64,000 nt of DNA, taken from contig NZ_FOBG01000001.1 in NCBI RefSeq assembly GCF_900109645.1, forward strand, positions 496,001-560,000, read 5' to 3'. Source of the DNA: Duganella sp. CF402 (GTDB lineage Bacteria > Pseudomonadota > Gammaproteobacteria > Burkholderiales > Burkholderiaceae_D). A program made the position numbers and the translations under genes. The notes beneath the pieces are model-generated. The model was given only the letters and a program-made list of their open reading frames with translations, did not search any database and was not told the origin of the DNA. This document shows positions 52,176-61,573 of the stretch, in pieces. The stretch's first letter is position 1; every line of letters starts with the position of its first letter.

Positions 52176-55100
52176 ATGTCCACTTACACGCCGCATGATG
52201 TCCCCCGGTTTCTGACCGCGCCCGGTGAGATGGGCGCGCGCATCTGGGCGCATGACTGGGCCGGCACGCCGCTTGGGCCGATCGCTGCGTGGCCGCATAG
52301 CTTGAAAACCGTGATCAGCCTGATGCTCAATTCGCCGCAGCCGATGTGGATGGGCTGGGGCGAGCAGGTGACGTTTTTATACAACGACGCCTATATCAAT
52401 GTCCTTAGCCTGGCCAAGCACCCGTGGGCGCTGGGCCGGCCAACCGCCGAGGTGTGGGCTGAGATCTGGGATTTTTGCGGCCCGCTGGTCGAGCGGGTGT
52501 TTACGCATGGCGAAGTCACCATGACCGATGGCGTGCGCCTGTTCCTGCGCCGCAGCGACTTCCTCGAAGAGTGCTTTTACGCGTTTTCCTATAGCCCGGT
52601 GCGCGACGAATCGGGTAATGTGGCCGGCCTGTTTTGCGCCAATCTCGATGTCACCAGCCGTTACCTGAACGCGCGCCGGCTGCACACGGTGTCGGATATG
52701 GGGACCAGGGCGCTGCAGGAAAAGACCGTGCAGCGCGCTTGTGCTATGGCGCTTGCCGCAATCGGCGAGAATCCCGACGACCTGCCGTTTGCGCAGCTGT
52801 ACCTGGCCGGCGACGGTGATGCCGAACCGGCGCAACTACTGCAAGCCACCCACCCGGATATGGACGATGCGCGCGCCCTGTTTGCGGTGGACGCGGTGAT
52901 CGCCGGCGCTGCGCCGCGTGTGGTGGCACTCGACAACGCCGCCATACGCGGGCTGCCGCTCGGCCTGGCGCAGCAGCCCTTGCAGCAGGCGCTGGTGCTG
53001 CCTTTGCCGGATTCTACGCCGGAGAGCGCGATCGGCGCGCTGGTGCTGGGCGTTAGCTCGGCGCGGCGGCTGGATGCAGACTATCGCAGCTTTCTCGAAT
53101 TGGTCGCCACGCAGACTGCCAACGCCATCCGCCAGGCGCGCGCCGCCGAGGAGGAGCGCATGCGTGCCGATATGCTGGCCGAACTGGATCGCGCCAAGAC
53201 CCAGTTCTTCAGCAATGTCAGTCACGAATTCCGCACTCCGCTGACACTGTTGCTGGGGCCCGTCAATGACACGCTGCAGGACGGCAGGGTGCCTTTGCCG
53301 CCGGTGCAGCGCGAGCGCCTGCTGCTGATACAGCGCAATGCGCTAAGGCTGCAAAAGCTGGTCAACACGCTGCTGGAGTTTTCGCGCGTGCAGGCCGGGC
53401 GCGCGCAGGCTTGCTTTGCCGCTGTCGATCTGGCGGGATTGACTGCGGGCCTGGCCAGCAGCTTCCGCTCGGCGATTGAAGGCGCGGGCATGCGGTTGGA
53501 AGTGGACTGTCCAGCGCTGGAGGCGCAGGTGTATGTCGACCCGGTGATGTGGGAAAAAATCGTGCTTAACCTGGTGTCGAATGCGTTCAAGTTCACTTTT
53601 GAAGGCGAGATTCAGGTGCGTCAGCGCATCGCCGAAGGGCAACTGCGGCTGGAAGTGGCCGATACCGGCACCGGTATTCCGGCCGACCAGTTGCCGCTGC
53701 TGTTTGACCGTTTTCATCGCGTCGAGGGTGCACGCGCGCGGACCCACGAAGGTTCCGGCATCGGCCTGGCGCTGGTGCATGACCTGGTGCTGCTGCATGG
53801 CGGCCGGATCGAGGTCGAGAGCGTGGTCGGACGCGGCACGGTATTCAGCGTGACGCTGCCGCTGGGATCCGCCCATCTGCCGCCGGCGCAGCTTGGCACA
53901 CCGGCTTCGCCACTGGCATCCACCGTCGCAGCCTATGTCGCGGAAGTGGAAGGCTGGGCGCAGCCTGGCGGCGCGGCGCCTGAGGACGACGAAGTGGCAG
54001 CCGGCCCCGATGTGGCCACTGCGCCGCACGGCCGCCTGCTGATCGCCGACGACAACGCCGACATGCGCGGCTACCTGCAACGGCTGCTGCAGCCGCATTG
54101 GCAGGTGGAGGTCTGCACCAACGGCGTCGAAGCGCTGGCGGCGGTGGAGCGTCATCCGCCCGACCTGATCGTGTCTGATGTGATGATGCCGCGGCTCGAC
54201 GGCTTTGGCTTGCTGGCGGCGTTGCGCGCCCAACCTGCCACGCGTGACATTCCGTTCATGCTGTTGTCGGCGCGCGCCGGCGAGGAAGCCCGTCTGGAAG
54301 GCTTGCGGGCCGGTGCCGACGAGTACCTGATCAAGCCGTTTTCCGGCCGCGAGCTGGCGGCGCGCATCGAGGTATTGCGCCTGCGCCAGCGCATGCGGAT
54401 GGTGGAGTGTGCCGCCAGGCGCTCGGCGGAATCGGCCAACCGCGCCAAGGATGAATTCCTGGCCATGCTGGGCCACGAGTTGCGCAATCCGCTGGCGCCC
54501 ATCGTCACTGCCTTGCAGTTGATGCGCCTGCGCGGCAGCGATGTGGTGATTAAGGAACGCGACATCATCGAGCGCCAGACCCGGCACCTCGTGGCGATGG
54601 TGGACGATCTGCTTGATGTATCGCGGGTGGCCGAAGGCAAGGTGCAGTTACAGCGCAAGCCGGTGGAAGTAGCGGAAGTGGTCATGCGCGCGATTGAAAC
54701 CGCCAGCCCGCTGATCGAACAACGTCGCCATCAACTGGCGCTGGATGTGGCGCCGTCCGGCCTGGCCGTGCTGGCAGATCCGGTACGCCTTGCGCAGGTG
54801 CTATCCAACCTCCTGACCAACGCCGCCAAGTACACCGAGCCCGGAGGGCAGCTCGCCGTGCGGGCCTGGCGTGATGGTGAACAGGTGGTGGTGGAGGTGG
54901 AGGACAACGGCATCGGCATTGCGGCTGAGATGCTGGGTGTCGTCTTCGAACGCTTTACGCAGGAGCGACAGGCCTTGAGCCGTTCGCAGGGAGGGCTGGG
55001 GCTTGGACTGGCGATCGCGCGCAGCATGATGGAGCTGCATGGCGGCAGTGTCGAGGCCCATAGCGGCGGCATCGGCTGCGGCAGCACCTTCACAGTGCGC

Positions 55101-55520
55101 ATGTCGTTGCTGCAGCAAGCCGCGCACCACGCGGCTGGCGTGACCCCGCTGCAGTACGACACTGTGCCAGGCGGTCTGGCGATCATGGTGGTCGACGACA
55201 ACGAGGACGCGGCGCGCGCACTGGGCGAGGGGCTGGAACTGCTCGGACACAAGGTCAAGGTGGTGTTCAGCGCGCCGGAAGCATTGATGCTGGCGCCGCA
55301 GTTTTGTCCCGATGTGAGCGTGCTCGATATCGGCCTGCCGGGCATGGACGGCTATGAACTGGCGACGCGCTTGCGCGAATTGGATGGCGCCCAGTCCATG
55401 CGCCTGTTCGCCGTGACAGGCTATGGGCAAGACACCGACCGCCAGCAGGCCATGAACGCCGGTTTTGAACAGCACCTGACCAAACCGATTGACCTGACAC
55501 GCCTCCTGGCCCTGCTGTAA
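52176..55520 (+). CDS. Double hybrid histidine kinase (PAS-GAF-HK-REC-HK-REC)
   Basis: This 1114-residue soluble signalling protein has a PAS-like domain (about 30-165), GAF (about 175-330), HisKA with VSHEFRTPL (His350) and a HATPase, then a receiver with Asp668 (IVSDVMMPR). A second HisKA follows with LGHELRNPL (His767), its HATPase (NLLTNAAKY, GLGLGLAIA), and a final receiver with Asp1051 (VLDIGLPGM). All phospho-sites are intact, so an internal relay His-Asp-His-Asp is possible. No DNA-binding output is present. It is transcribed away from lhr. Confidence 0.9.
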   Translation: MSTYTPHDVPRFLTAPGEMGARIWAHDWAGTPLGPIAAWPHSLKTVISLMLNSPQPMWMGWGEQVTFLYNDAYINVLSLAKHPWALGRPTAEVWAEIWDFCGPLVERVFTHGEVTMTDGVRLFLRRSDFLEECFYAFSYSPVRDESGNVAGLFCANLDVTSRYLNARRLHTVSDMGTRALQEKTVQRACAMALAAIGENPDDLPFAQLYLAGDGDAEPAQLLQATHPDMDDARALFAVDAVIAGAAPRVVALDNAAIRGLPLGLAQQPLQQALVLPLPDSTPESAIGALVLGVSSARRLDADYRSFLELVATQTANAIRQARAAEEERMRADMLAELDRAKTQFFSNVSHEFRTPLTLLLGPVNDTLQDGRVPLPPVQRERLLLIQRNALRLQKLVNTLLEFSRVQAGRAQACFAAVDLAGLTAGLASSFRSAIEGAGMRLEVDCPALEAQVYVDPVMWEKIVLNLVSNAFKFTFEGEIQVRQRIAEGQLRLEVADTGTGIPADQLPLLFDRFHRVEGARARTHEGSGIGLALVHDLVLLHGGRIEVESVVGRGTVFSVTLPLGSAHLPPAQLGTPASPLASTVAAYVAEVEGWAQPGGAAPEDDEVAAGPDVATAPHGRLLIADDNADMRGYLQRLLQPHWQVEVCTNGVEALAAVERHPPDLIVSDVMMPRLDGFGLLAALRAQPATRDIPFMLLSARAGEEARLEGLRAGADEYLIKPFSGRELAARIEVLRLRQRMRMVECAARRSAESANRAKDEFLAMLGHELRNPLAPIVTALQLMRLRGSDVVIKERDIIERQTRHLVAMVDDLLDVSRVAEGKVQLQRKPVEVAEVVMRAIETASPLIEQRRHQLALDVAPSGLAVLADPVRLAQVLSNLLTNAAKYTEPGGQLAVRAWRDGEQVVVEVEDNGIGIAAEMLGVVFERFTQERQALSRSQGGLGLGLAIARSMMELHGGSVEAHSGGIGCGSTFTVRMSLLQQAAHHAAGVTPLQYDTVPGGLAIMVVDDNEDAARALGEGLELLGHKVKVVFSAPEALMLAPQFCPDVSVLDIGLPGMDGYELATRLRELDGAQSMRLFAVTGYGQDTDRQQAMNAGFEQHLTKPIDLTRLLALL

Positions 55521-55614
55521 GGAGCATAAACCTTAGTATGAGTTGGCATACGAAGGTGCAATTTCGCTTAACTCTTCTGGAAACTATATTGACGTATAGT
55601 CACCGGGAGGGTTT

Positions 55615-58353
55615 ATGTTCATCCATAACTACAAGAAGCTCACAGCCGAATGGCTGATGCTGGGCTTTGTGCTGGTCCTCAGTGGTTTGCTGATCGTTTA
55701 TTTCGTCTGGAATGAACGTGGGCTGATCATGACCTCCAACGTTGAGCGCATGCGTTTGCAAACGCTCATCATTGACGAAAACCTGAGTCACCAGCTGGAG
55801 GGAGTGCGCAGCGCCCTCGATAGCATGCGCGCCACGCTGCACGGCGCCAGCACTTGCGGCGCCGAGTGCCGCCGCACCCTGCTGCAATCGCTCAAGCGCG
55901 CCATGCCTGGCGTACGCGCTTTGCTGGTACTCGATCGCCAGGGCGACATCGTGCTGTCCGACGACGACCTGCGTGACCGCCGCCTCGATGACCATGACTA
56001 CACCCGCCGCGTGGAGCGCATGCGCGATCCGGACACCTTGTACCTGTCGCAGCCCTACGAAAATACGCCGGGTGTTTTCAACATCAAGCTGTCGATGGCG
56101 GTGATCGGTGCCGACGGCGCCAACAACGGCGCGGTCAGCGCCATCCTCAATCCTGAATACTTCGACGCCGTGATGCGCTCGGCCCTATATGCGCCGGACA
56201 TGAACAGCGCCATCACCGAAGACAGCGGCCGCCGCATCCTGTTCGTGCCGGCCGATCCGGCGGCCATGCGCAATCCCAGTGCGGCTGCGGATCCCTTCTT
56301 CGTGCGTCACCAGCGCAGCCGCCGCGCCGAGACGGTACTGGATGGTCCTGCCACCAGCGGCGAGCAGCGGCTGGTGGTCCAGCGCACCATGCTGCTGCGC
56401 GGGCTGGGACTGGACAAGACGCTGGTCGTGAGCCTGGGCCGCAACCAGGCCGTGATGGCGGCGGGTTGGCACAGCATGGCCTGGACTTGCGGCGTAGCGT
56501 GGCTGATGTTCGGACTGACGTCCAGCGGTGCGCTGCTGCTGGTGCAGCGTCGCCGCCAGGTGCTGGAAGACCTGGCCGAGGCGCGCGCCAATGAGCAGGC
56601 GGCAGCGGCGGAAAAAGTGGAACTGGCGCTCAATGGCGCCAATCTCGGCTTGTGGGAATGGCACATGGTGGACGACGTGCGCACCGTGGACGGCCGGGCC
56701 GCCGCCATGCTCGGTTACACGCGCGATGAATTGAATTCCGGCGCCATCGACTGGCGCACCTCGGTCAAGGCCGACGATATTCCCGCTATCGAGGCGGCGT
56801 TGGCGGCCCACCTGGCCGACAGCTCGCGTTCCTTCGAGGCCGAGTACCGCATGCGGCACCGCGCCGGCCACTGGATCTGGGTGCAGAGCCGGGGCAGGGT
56901 GGTGGAGCGCAGCGCCGACGGCAAGCCGTTGCGCATGCTGGGCACGCGCATGGACATCAGCGCCCGCAAGCTGGCGGAGGCAGAAATCGCCCATCTCGCG
57001 TTCTACGATGGCCTGACCAACCTGCCGAACCGCCGCCTGCTGCTGGACCGCCTGCATCACGCCATTGCCAAGACGTCGCGCGGCGGCAACCACGGCGCGG
57101 TGCTGTTTGTCGACCTGGATAACTTCAAATCGCTGAATGACACGATGGGCCATGACATGGGCGACCGCCTGCTGGAAATGGTGGCGTTCCGCCTCAACGA
57201 AGTCACGCGCGAGAGCGACACCGTGGCGCGCCTCGGCGGCGACGAATTCGTAATTCTGCTGGAAGACCTGGGCGAGGACCAGCCGCAAGCCATGAGCAAC
57301 GCCGCCATCGTCGCCGGCAAGGTGCTCGAATCGCTAAGCCGTTGCTACACGCTGGACGCGCATGAATTGCGCAGCACCCCGAGCATCGGCGTGGTGTTGT
57401 TCGGCGCCGAACACCACACCATCAACGATCTGCTGCGGCAGGCCGACATGGCCATGTACGAGGCCAAGGCCGCCGGCCGAGCTACCTTCCGCTTCTTCGA
57501 CCCGCACATGCAAGTGGCGCTGGATGCTTCCGCCATGTTGGAAGCGGACCTGCGCTTTGCCTTGCAGCGCGATGAGCTGCGCCTGTACTACCAGCCGGTG
57601 GTTGACCAGGTTGGCAATGTCACCGGCGTGGAAGCGCTGCTGCGCTGGCAGCATCCGCAGCGCGGGCTAATCCCACCGGGCGATTTCATTCCGCAGGCCG
57701 AGAAGTCCGGCCTGATCGTGGAGCTGGGCGACTGGGTGCTCGATGCGGCTTGCCGGCAGCTGGTGCAATGGTCCGGCGATGCCGGCCACGCCCACCTGAG
57801 CATGGCCGTCAACGTCAGCGCGCGCCAATTCCGCCAGCCGGCATTTGTCGAGCATGTGCTGGCGGTGCTGGACCGCACCGGCGCCGATCCGCGCCTGCTC
57901 AAGCTGGAGCTGACCGAGAGCATGCTGTTGACCGACATGGATGACGTGATCGCAAAGATGACAACTTTGAAAGCGCACGGCGTCGGCTTTGCGCTGGACG
58001 ATTTCGGCACCGGGTATTCCTCGCTCAGCTATCTGAAGCTGCTGCCGATCGACCAGCTGAAAATCGACCGCTCGTTCGTGCACGACATGCTGCATACACG
58101 TCACGCGTCCAGCATTGTGCGCGCCGTCATCACGCTGGCCTACAGCATGGACCTGGCGGTGGTGGCGGAAGGCGTGGAAACGCGCGAGCAGTGGGAGGCG
58201 CTGGAAGCCTTTGGCTGCAACGCTTTCCAGGGATATTTGTTCGGCCGTGCCAAGCCGGTGGCGGAGCTGGCATTGGCTGTACTCCCCGCCGGCGATACAG
58301 ACTGTACTCCTTGTCCGGACCAGCGCGCCGCTATGCTGGACATGTCGATATAA
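55615..58353 (+). CDS. Membrane GGDEF-EAL cyclic-di-GMP protein with PAS domain
   Basis: The 912-residue protein has span 1 at about 12-31, a Cache-type periplasmic sensor, and span 2 at about 285-308. A PAS/PAC follows (about 335-455), then GGDEF at 541-545 (RLGGDEFVI, intact A-site) and EAL at 673-675 (GVEALLRW), with TESMLL, DDFGTGYSSLSYLK and EGVETREQWEAL downstream. Both catalytic domains look intact, so it could make or degrade cyclic-di-GMP; phosphodiesterase dominance is common in such hybrids. A GGGAGGG site precedes the ATG. The YdeP-type gene starts 11 bases after it. Confidence 0.93.
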   Translation: MFIHNYKKLTAEWLMLGFVLVLSGLLIVYFVWNERGLIMTSNVERMRLQTLIIDENLSHQLEGVRSALDSMRATLHGASTCGAECRRTLLQSLKRAMPGVRALLVLDRQGDIVLSDDDLRDRRLDDHDYTRRVERMRDPDTLYLSQPYENTPGVFNIKLSMAVIGADGANNGAVSAILNPEYFDAVMRSALYAPDMNSAITEDSGRRILFVPADPAAMRNPSAAADPFFVRHQRSRRAETVLDGPATSGEQRLVVQRTMLLRGLGLDKTLVVSLGRNQAVMAAGWHSMAWTCGVAWLMFGLTSSGALLLVQRRRQVLEDLAEARANEQAAAAEKVELALNGANLGLWEWHMVDDVRTVDGRAAAMLGYTRDELNSGAIDWRTSVKADDIPAIEAALAAHLADSSRSFEAEYRMRHRAGHWIWVQSRGRVVERSADGKPLRMLGTRMDISARKLAEAEIAHLAFYDGLTNLPNRRLLLDRLHHAIAKTSRGGNHGAVLFVDLDNFKSLNDTMGHDMGDRLLEMVAFRLNEVTRESDTVARLGGDEFVILLEDLGEDQPQAMSNAAIVAGKVLESLSRCYTLDAHELRSTPSIGVVLFGAEHHTINDLLRQADMAMYEAKAAGRATFRFFDPHMQVALDASAMLEADLRFALQRDELRLYYQPVVDQVGNVTGVEALLRWQHPQRGLIPPGDFIPQAEKSGLIVELGDWVLDAACRQLVQWSGDAGHAHLSMAVNVSARQFRQPAFVEHVLAVLDRTGADPRLLKLELTESMLLTDMDDVIAKMTTLKAHGVGFALDDFGTGYSSLSYLKLLPIDQLKIDRSFVHDMLHTRHASSIVRAVITLAYSMDLAVVAEGVETREQWEALEAFGCNAFQGYLFGRAKPVAELALAVLPAGDTDCTPCPDQRAAMLDMSI

Positions 58354-58364
58354 GGAGCACCAGT

Positions 58365-60656
58365 ATGGCCATCAAACCTTATCACCACGCTGCCGCAGGC
58401 TGGGGCGCACTGAAATACGTGGCGATCAATCTGCTCAAGGAGCGGGTCAGCGGCATCAATTACAAGTCGCTGTTTGCGCAAAACCAGCCGGATGGCTTTG
58501 ATTGTCCAGGTTGTGCATGGCCGGACCGCGAGCACGCGTCCACCTTCGAATTCTGCGAGAACGGCGTCAAGGCCGTGGCGGCGGAATCGACCAGCAAGCG
58601 CGTGACGCCTGAATTTTTCGCCGGGCATACGGTGGCGGAACTATTGCGCCAGTCGGACTACGAGCTTGAACAACATGGCCGCCTGACGCATCCGATGGCC
58701 TACGATCCGGCCAGCGACAAGTACCTGCCGATCGCATGGGATGACGCCTTCAAGCTGATCGCCGATGAACTCAATGCGCTGGACGATCCGAATGAGGCTG
58801 CGTTCTATACCTCGGGCCGCGCCAGCAACGAGGCGGCCTTCCTGTACCAGCTGTTCGTGCGCGCCTACGGCACCAACAACTTCCCGGACTGCTCGAACAT
58901 GTGCCACGAAGCCACCAGCCGCGGCTTGCCGGGCACCGTCGGTATCGGCAAGGGCACGGTCACGCTGGACGACTTTGAGCACGCCGACACGCTGCTGATC
59001 TTCGGCCAGAACCCGGCCACCAATCACCCGCGCATGCTGGGTGAGCTGCGTGAATGCGCGCGGCGCGGCGCTACCATTGTCTCGATTAACCCGCTGCGCG
59101 AACGCGGCCTGGAACGCTTCACCAGCCCGCAGCATCCGGTGGAAATGCTGACGCTATCCAGCACGCCGATCAGCTCCATGTTCATCCAGCCGCGCCTTGG
59201 CGGCGACCTCGCGCTGATCAAGGGCATGGCCAAACGCCTGCTGGAGCTGGACGACAGGGCGGTGCTGATAGGCGCCCCACGCCTGCTGGACCTGGCGTTC
59301 ATCACCGCCCACACCACCGGCTTCCAGGAATTCGCGCGCGACCTGCGGGCCGAGAAATGGGCGCTGCTGGTGGAGGAATCAGGCGTGCCGCGCTCGCAGA
59401 TCGATCAACTGGCGGAGGTCTTCATCAAGGGTGAACGGGTGATCGCCACCTGGGGCATGGGCCTGACCCAGCATAAAAACTCGGTGCCGACGGTGCAGAT
59501 GCTGTCCAACCTGATGATGATGCGCGGCCAGATCGGCAAGCGCGGCGCCGGTTTGTGCCCGGTGCGCGGCCACTCCAACGTGCAGGGCGACCGCACGATG
59601 GGCATCGAGGAGCAGCCGACGGCCGCATTCCTCAACCGCATGGAGCGTGTATTTGGCTTCGCCCAGCCGCGCCATCACGGTTATGACGTGGTGGGTACGA
59701 TAGCCGCCATGATGGCAGGGAAGGTCAAGGTATTCGTCGGTCTTGGCGGGAACTTCGCGATGGCCACGCCGGATACGCCGCTGACCTTCAAGGCGCTGCA
59801 ATCGTGTGCGCTGACGGTGCAAATCGCCACCAAGCTGAATCGCGGCCATCTGATCCACGGCCGCAAGGCGCTGATCCTGCCGACGCTGGGCCGCACCGAG
59901 ATCGATGTGCAAAACGGCACGCCACAAGGCGTGACGGTGGAAGATTCCATGAGCATGGTGCACATCTCGTTCGGCTTGAACAAGCCTGCATCGCCGCAGC
60001 TGCTGTCGGAAATCGCCATCGTCTCGCGTATGGCCGAGGTTACGCTGGGCGAGCGCTATGGATTGAAGTGGAAGGCCTACCGCGACGACTACGCCAGCAT
60101 TCGCGATGATATCGAAAAAGTGTTCGACGATTTTTACGACTATAACGCCCGCGTCGCCAAGCCGGGCGGCTTCCATCTAAGGGTGGCCTCGCGCGAGCGT
60201 GAATGGGTCACCGCCACTGGCAAGGCGCAGTTCGTGCCGCAGAAGATTGCGCTGGATACGCCGATCCGCCGCGCCAAGGCCAAGTACGGCCAGCGCTTGA
60301 TGGTGATGATGACGACCCGCTCGCACGACCAGTACAACACCACCATCTACGCGATGGACGACCGTTATCGCGGCGTGTTCGGCATGCGCAGGGTAATCTT
60401 CATCAACCAGCTGGACATCGATATGCTGGGCATGAAGGCCGGCGATTGGGTCGACGTGGAAAGCGTATGGGAAGATGGCGTGGAGCGCCGTGCCGGCGGC
60501 TTCATGCTGGTCGCTTATGACATACCGCGCGGCTGCATCGGCGCCTACTACCCGGAGACCAATCCGCTGGTGCCGCTGAATAGCGTGGCGGATGGCGCAG
60601 GCACGCCGACTTCGAAGTCGATTCCCGTCCTGTTAACGGCAGCGGAAACATCATGA
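58365..60656 (+). CDS. FdhF/YdeP-family molybdopterin oxidoreductase
   Basis: The 763-residue molybdopterin-guanine-dinucleotide enzyme resembles the alpha subunit of formate dehydrogenases. An N-terminal iron-sulfur region has Cys47-x2-Cys50 (CPGCAWPD) and Cys64. NMCHE with Cys180 occupies the position of the FdhF selenocysteine. LIFGQNPATNHPRML and KRGAGLCPVRGHSNVQGDRTMG are landmarks of the YdeP subgroup, linked to acid resistance in E. coli. No signal peptide, so cytoplasmic. TAAGGAG precedes the ATG. It overlaps the bestrophin gene by four bases (ATGA). The reaction is unknown. Confidence 0.9.
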   Translation: MAIKPYHHAAAGWGALKYVAINLLKERVSGINYKSLFAQNQPDGFDCPGCAWPDREHASTFEFCENGVKAVAAESTSKRVTPEFFAGHTVAELLRQSDYELEQHGRLTHPMAYDPASDKYLPIAWDDAFKLIADELNALDDPNEAAFYTSGRASNEAAFLYQLFVRAYGTNNFPDCSNMCHEATSRGLPGTVGIGKGTVTLDDFEHADTLLIFGQNPATNHPRMLGELRECARRGATIVSINPLRERGLERFTSPQHPVEMLTLSSTPISSMFIQPRLGGDLALIKGMAKRLLELDDRAVLIGAPRLLDLAFITAHTTGFQEFARDLRAEKWALLVEESGVPRSQIDQLAEVFIKGERVIATWGMGLTQHKNSVPTVQMLSNLMMMRGQIGKRGAGLCPVRGHSNVQGDRTMGIEEQPTAAFLNRMERVFGFAQPRHHGYDVVGTIAAMMAGKVKVFVGLGGNFAMATPDTPLTFKALQSCALTVQIATKLNRGHLIHGRKALILPTLGRTEIDVQNGTPQGVTVEDSMSMVHISFGLNKPASPQLLSEIAIVSRMAEVTLGERYGLKWKAYRDDYASIRDDIEKVFDDFYDYNARVAKPGGFHLRVASREREWVTATGKAQFVPQKIALDTPIRRAKAKYGQRLMVMMTTRSHDQYNTTIYAMDDRYRGVFGMRRVIFINQLDIDMLGMKAGDWVDVESVWEDGVERRAGGFMLVAYDIPRGCIGAYYPETNPLVPLNSVADGAGTPTSKSIPVLLTAAETS

Positions 60657-61573
60657 TTATCCGTCCGCCGACCAGTTGGTTGCGGATGCTGTTCGTATGG
60701 GATGGCTCCGTACTGAAGACCATATTGCCGCAGCTGCTGCTGATCCTTGCGATCAGCGTGCTGGCGGTCGTCACCGGCGGTCATATCCTCGGCGCCAGGA
60801 TCCCGCTGGACACGGTGCCGTTCCCGCTGGTCGGCGTCAGCCTGGCGATTTTCCTCGCGTTCCGCAACAACGCGGCTTACGCCCGCTACGTGGAGGCGCG
60901 CCAGATCTGGGGCCGCATCCTGATCGCCGCACGCGCCCTGACGTCGCAGGTCATCAACTATCTGCCGCAGGATGGCGACGGCTTTGAGCGCAAGGTATTC
61001 GTGCAGCGCCTGATCGCTTTCGTGTACGCGCTGACGCACCAGCTGCGCGGCACCGATCCATCAGCGGATCTTGCGCGTTACTTGTCGAAGGAAGAGGCCG
61101 AGGAAGTGGGCGGCATGCACTACATCCCGGTGGCGCTGCTGGATCGTATCCGCCTGATGCTGGCGCGCGCCGGCCGCAGGCGCGGCCAGGGCGAACCACT
61201 GCTGTGGATACTGGATGCGCAGGTCAGCGAGCTGGCGGCGTCGGTGGGCGGCTGCGAGCGCATCTCGAATACGCCGATTCCCTTCGCCTACGGCGTGCTG
61301 GTACACCGCACCGTTTACCTATACTGCTTCATGCTGCCGTTTGGACTGGTGGCCGATCTGGGCATGGCGACGCCGCTGGTATGCGTATTCGTCGCCTACA
61401 CGCTGTTCGCGCTGGAAGCCATTGCGCAGGAAATCTCCGAACCGTTCGGCACCGATCCAAACTGCCTGGCGCTCAACGCCATGACGCGCAATATCGAACG
61501 CTCGCTGTTGGAGCAGTGCGGTGAAGAGATGCCGGAACAGCTGGAGCCATGCGAGCGCTATAACATCTCATGA
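60653..61573 (+). CDS. Bestrophin-like (UPF0187/YneE) membrane channel
   Basis: This 306-residue protein has about four membrane segments. Bacterial bestrophins such as KpBest form pentameric ion channels. The N-terminal MIIRPPTSWLRMLFVWDGSVL and the FRNNAAYARYVEARQIWG stretch are characteristic of the UPF0187 family. PFAYGVLVHRTVYLYCFMLPFGL fits the pore-lining region. It starts inside the last codon of the YdeP-type gene, implying tight co-translation. Its last six bases overlap the convergent MocR gene. Ion selectivity (sodium in KpBest, chloride in animals) cannot be told. Confidence 0.9.
   Translation: MIIRPPTSWLRMLFVWDGSVLKTILPQLLLILAISVLAVVTGGHILGARIPLDTVPFPLVGVSLAIFLAFRNNAAYARYVEARQIWGRILIAARALTSQVINYLPQDGDGFERKVFVQRLIAFVYALTHQLRGTDPSADLARYLSKEEAEEVGGMHYIPVALLDRIRLMLARAGRRRGQGEPLLWILDAQVSELAASVGGCERISNTPIPFAYGVLVHRTVYLYCFMLPFGLVADLGMATPLVCVFVAYTLFALEAIAQEISEPFGTDPNCLALNAMTRNIERSLLEQCGEEMPEQLEPCERYNIS

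Noticed and set aside
50263..52215. Long + strand frame opposite lhr
   Set aside because: Pure antisense of the helicase core, with very high His/Gln/Arg content.
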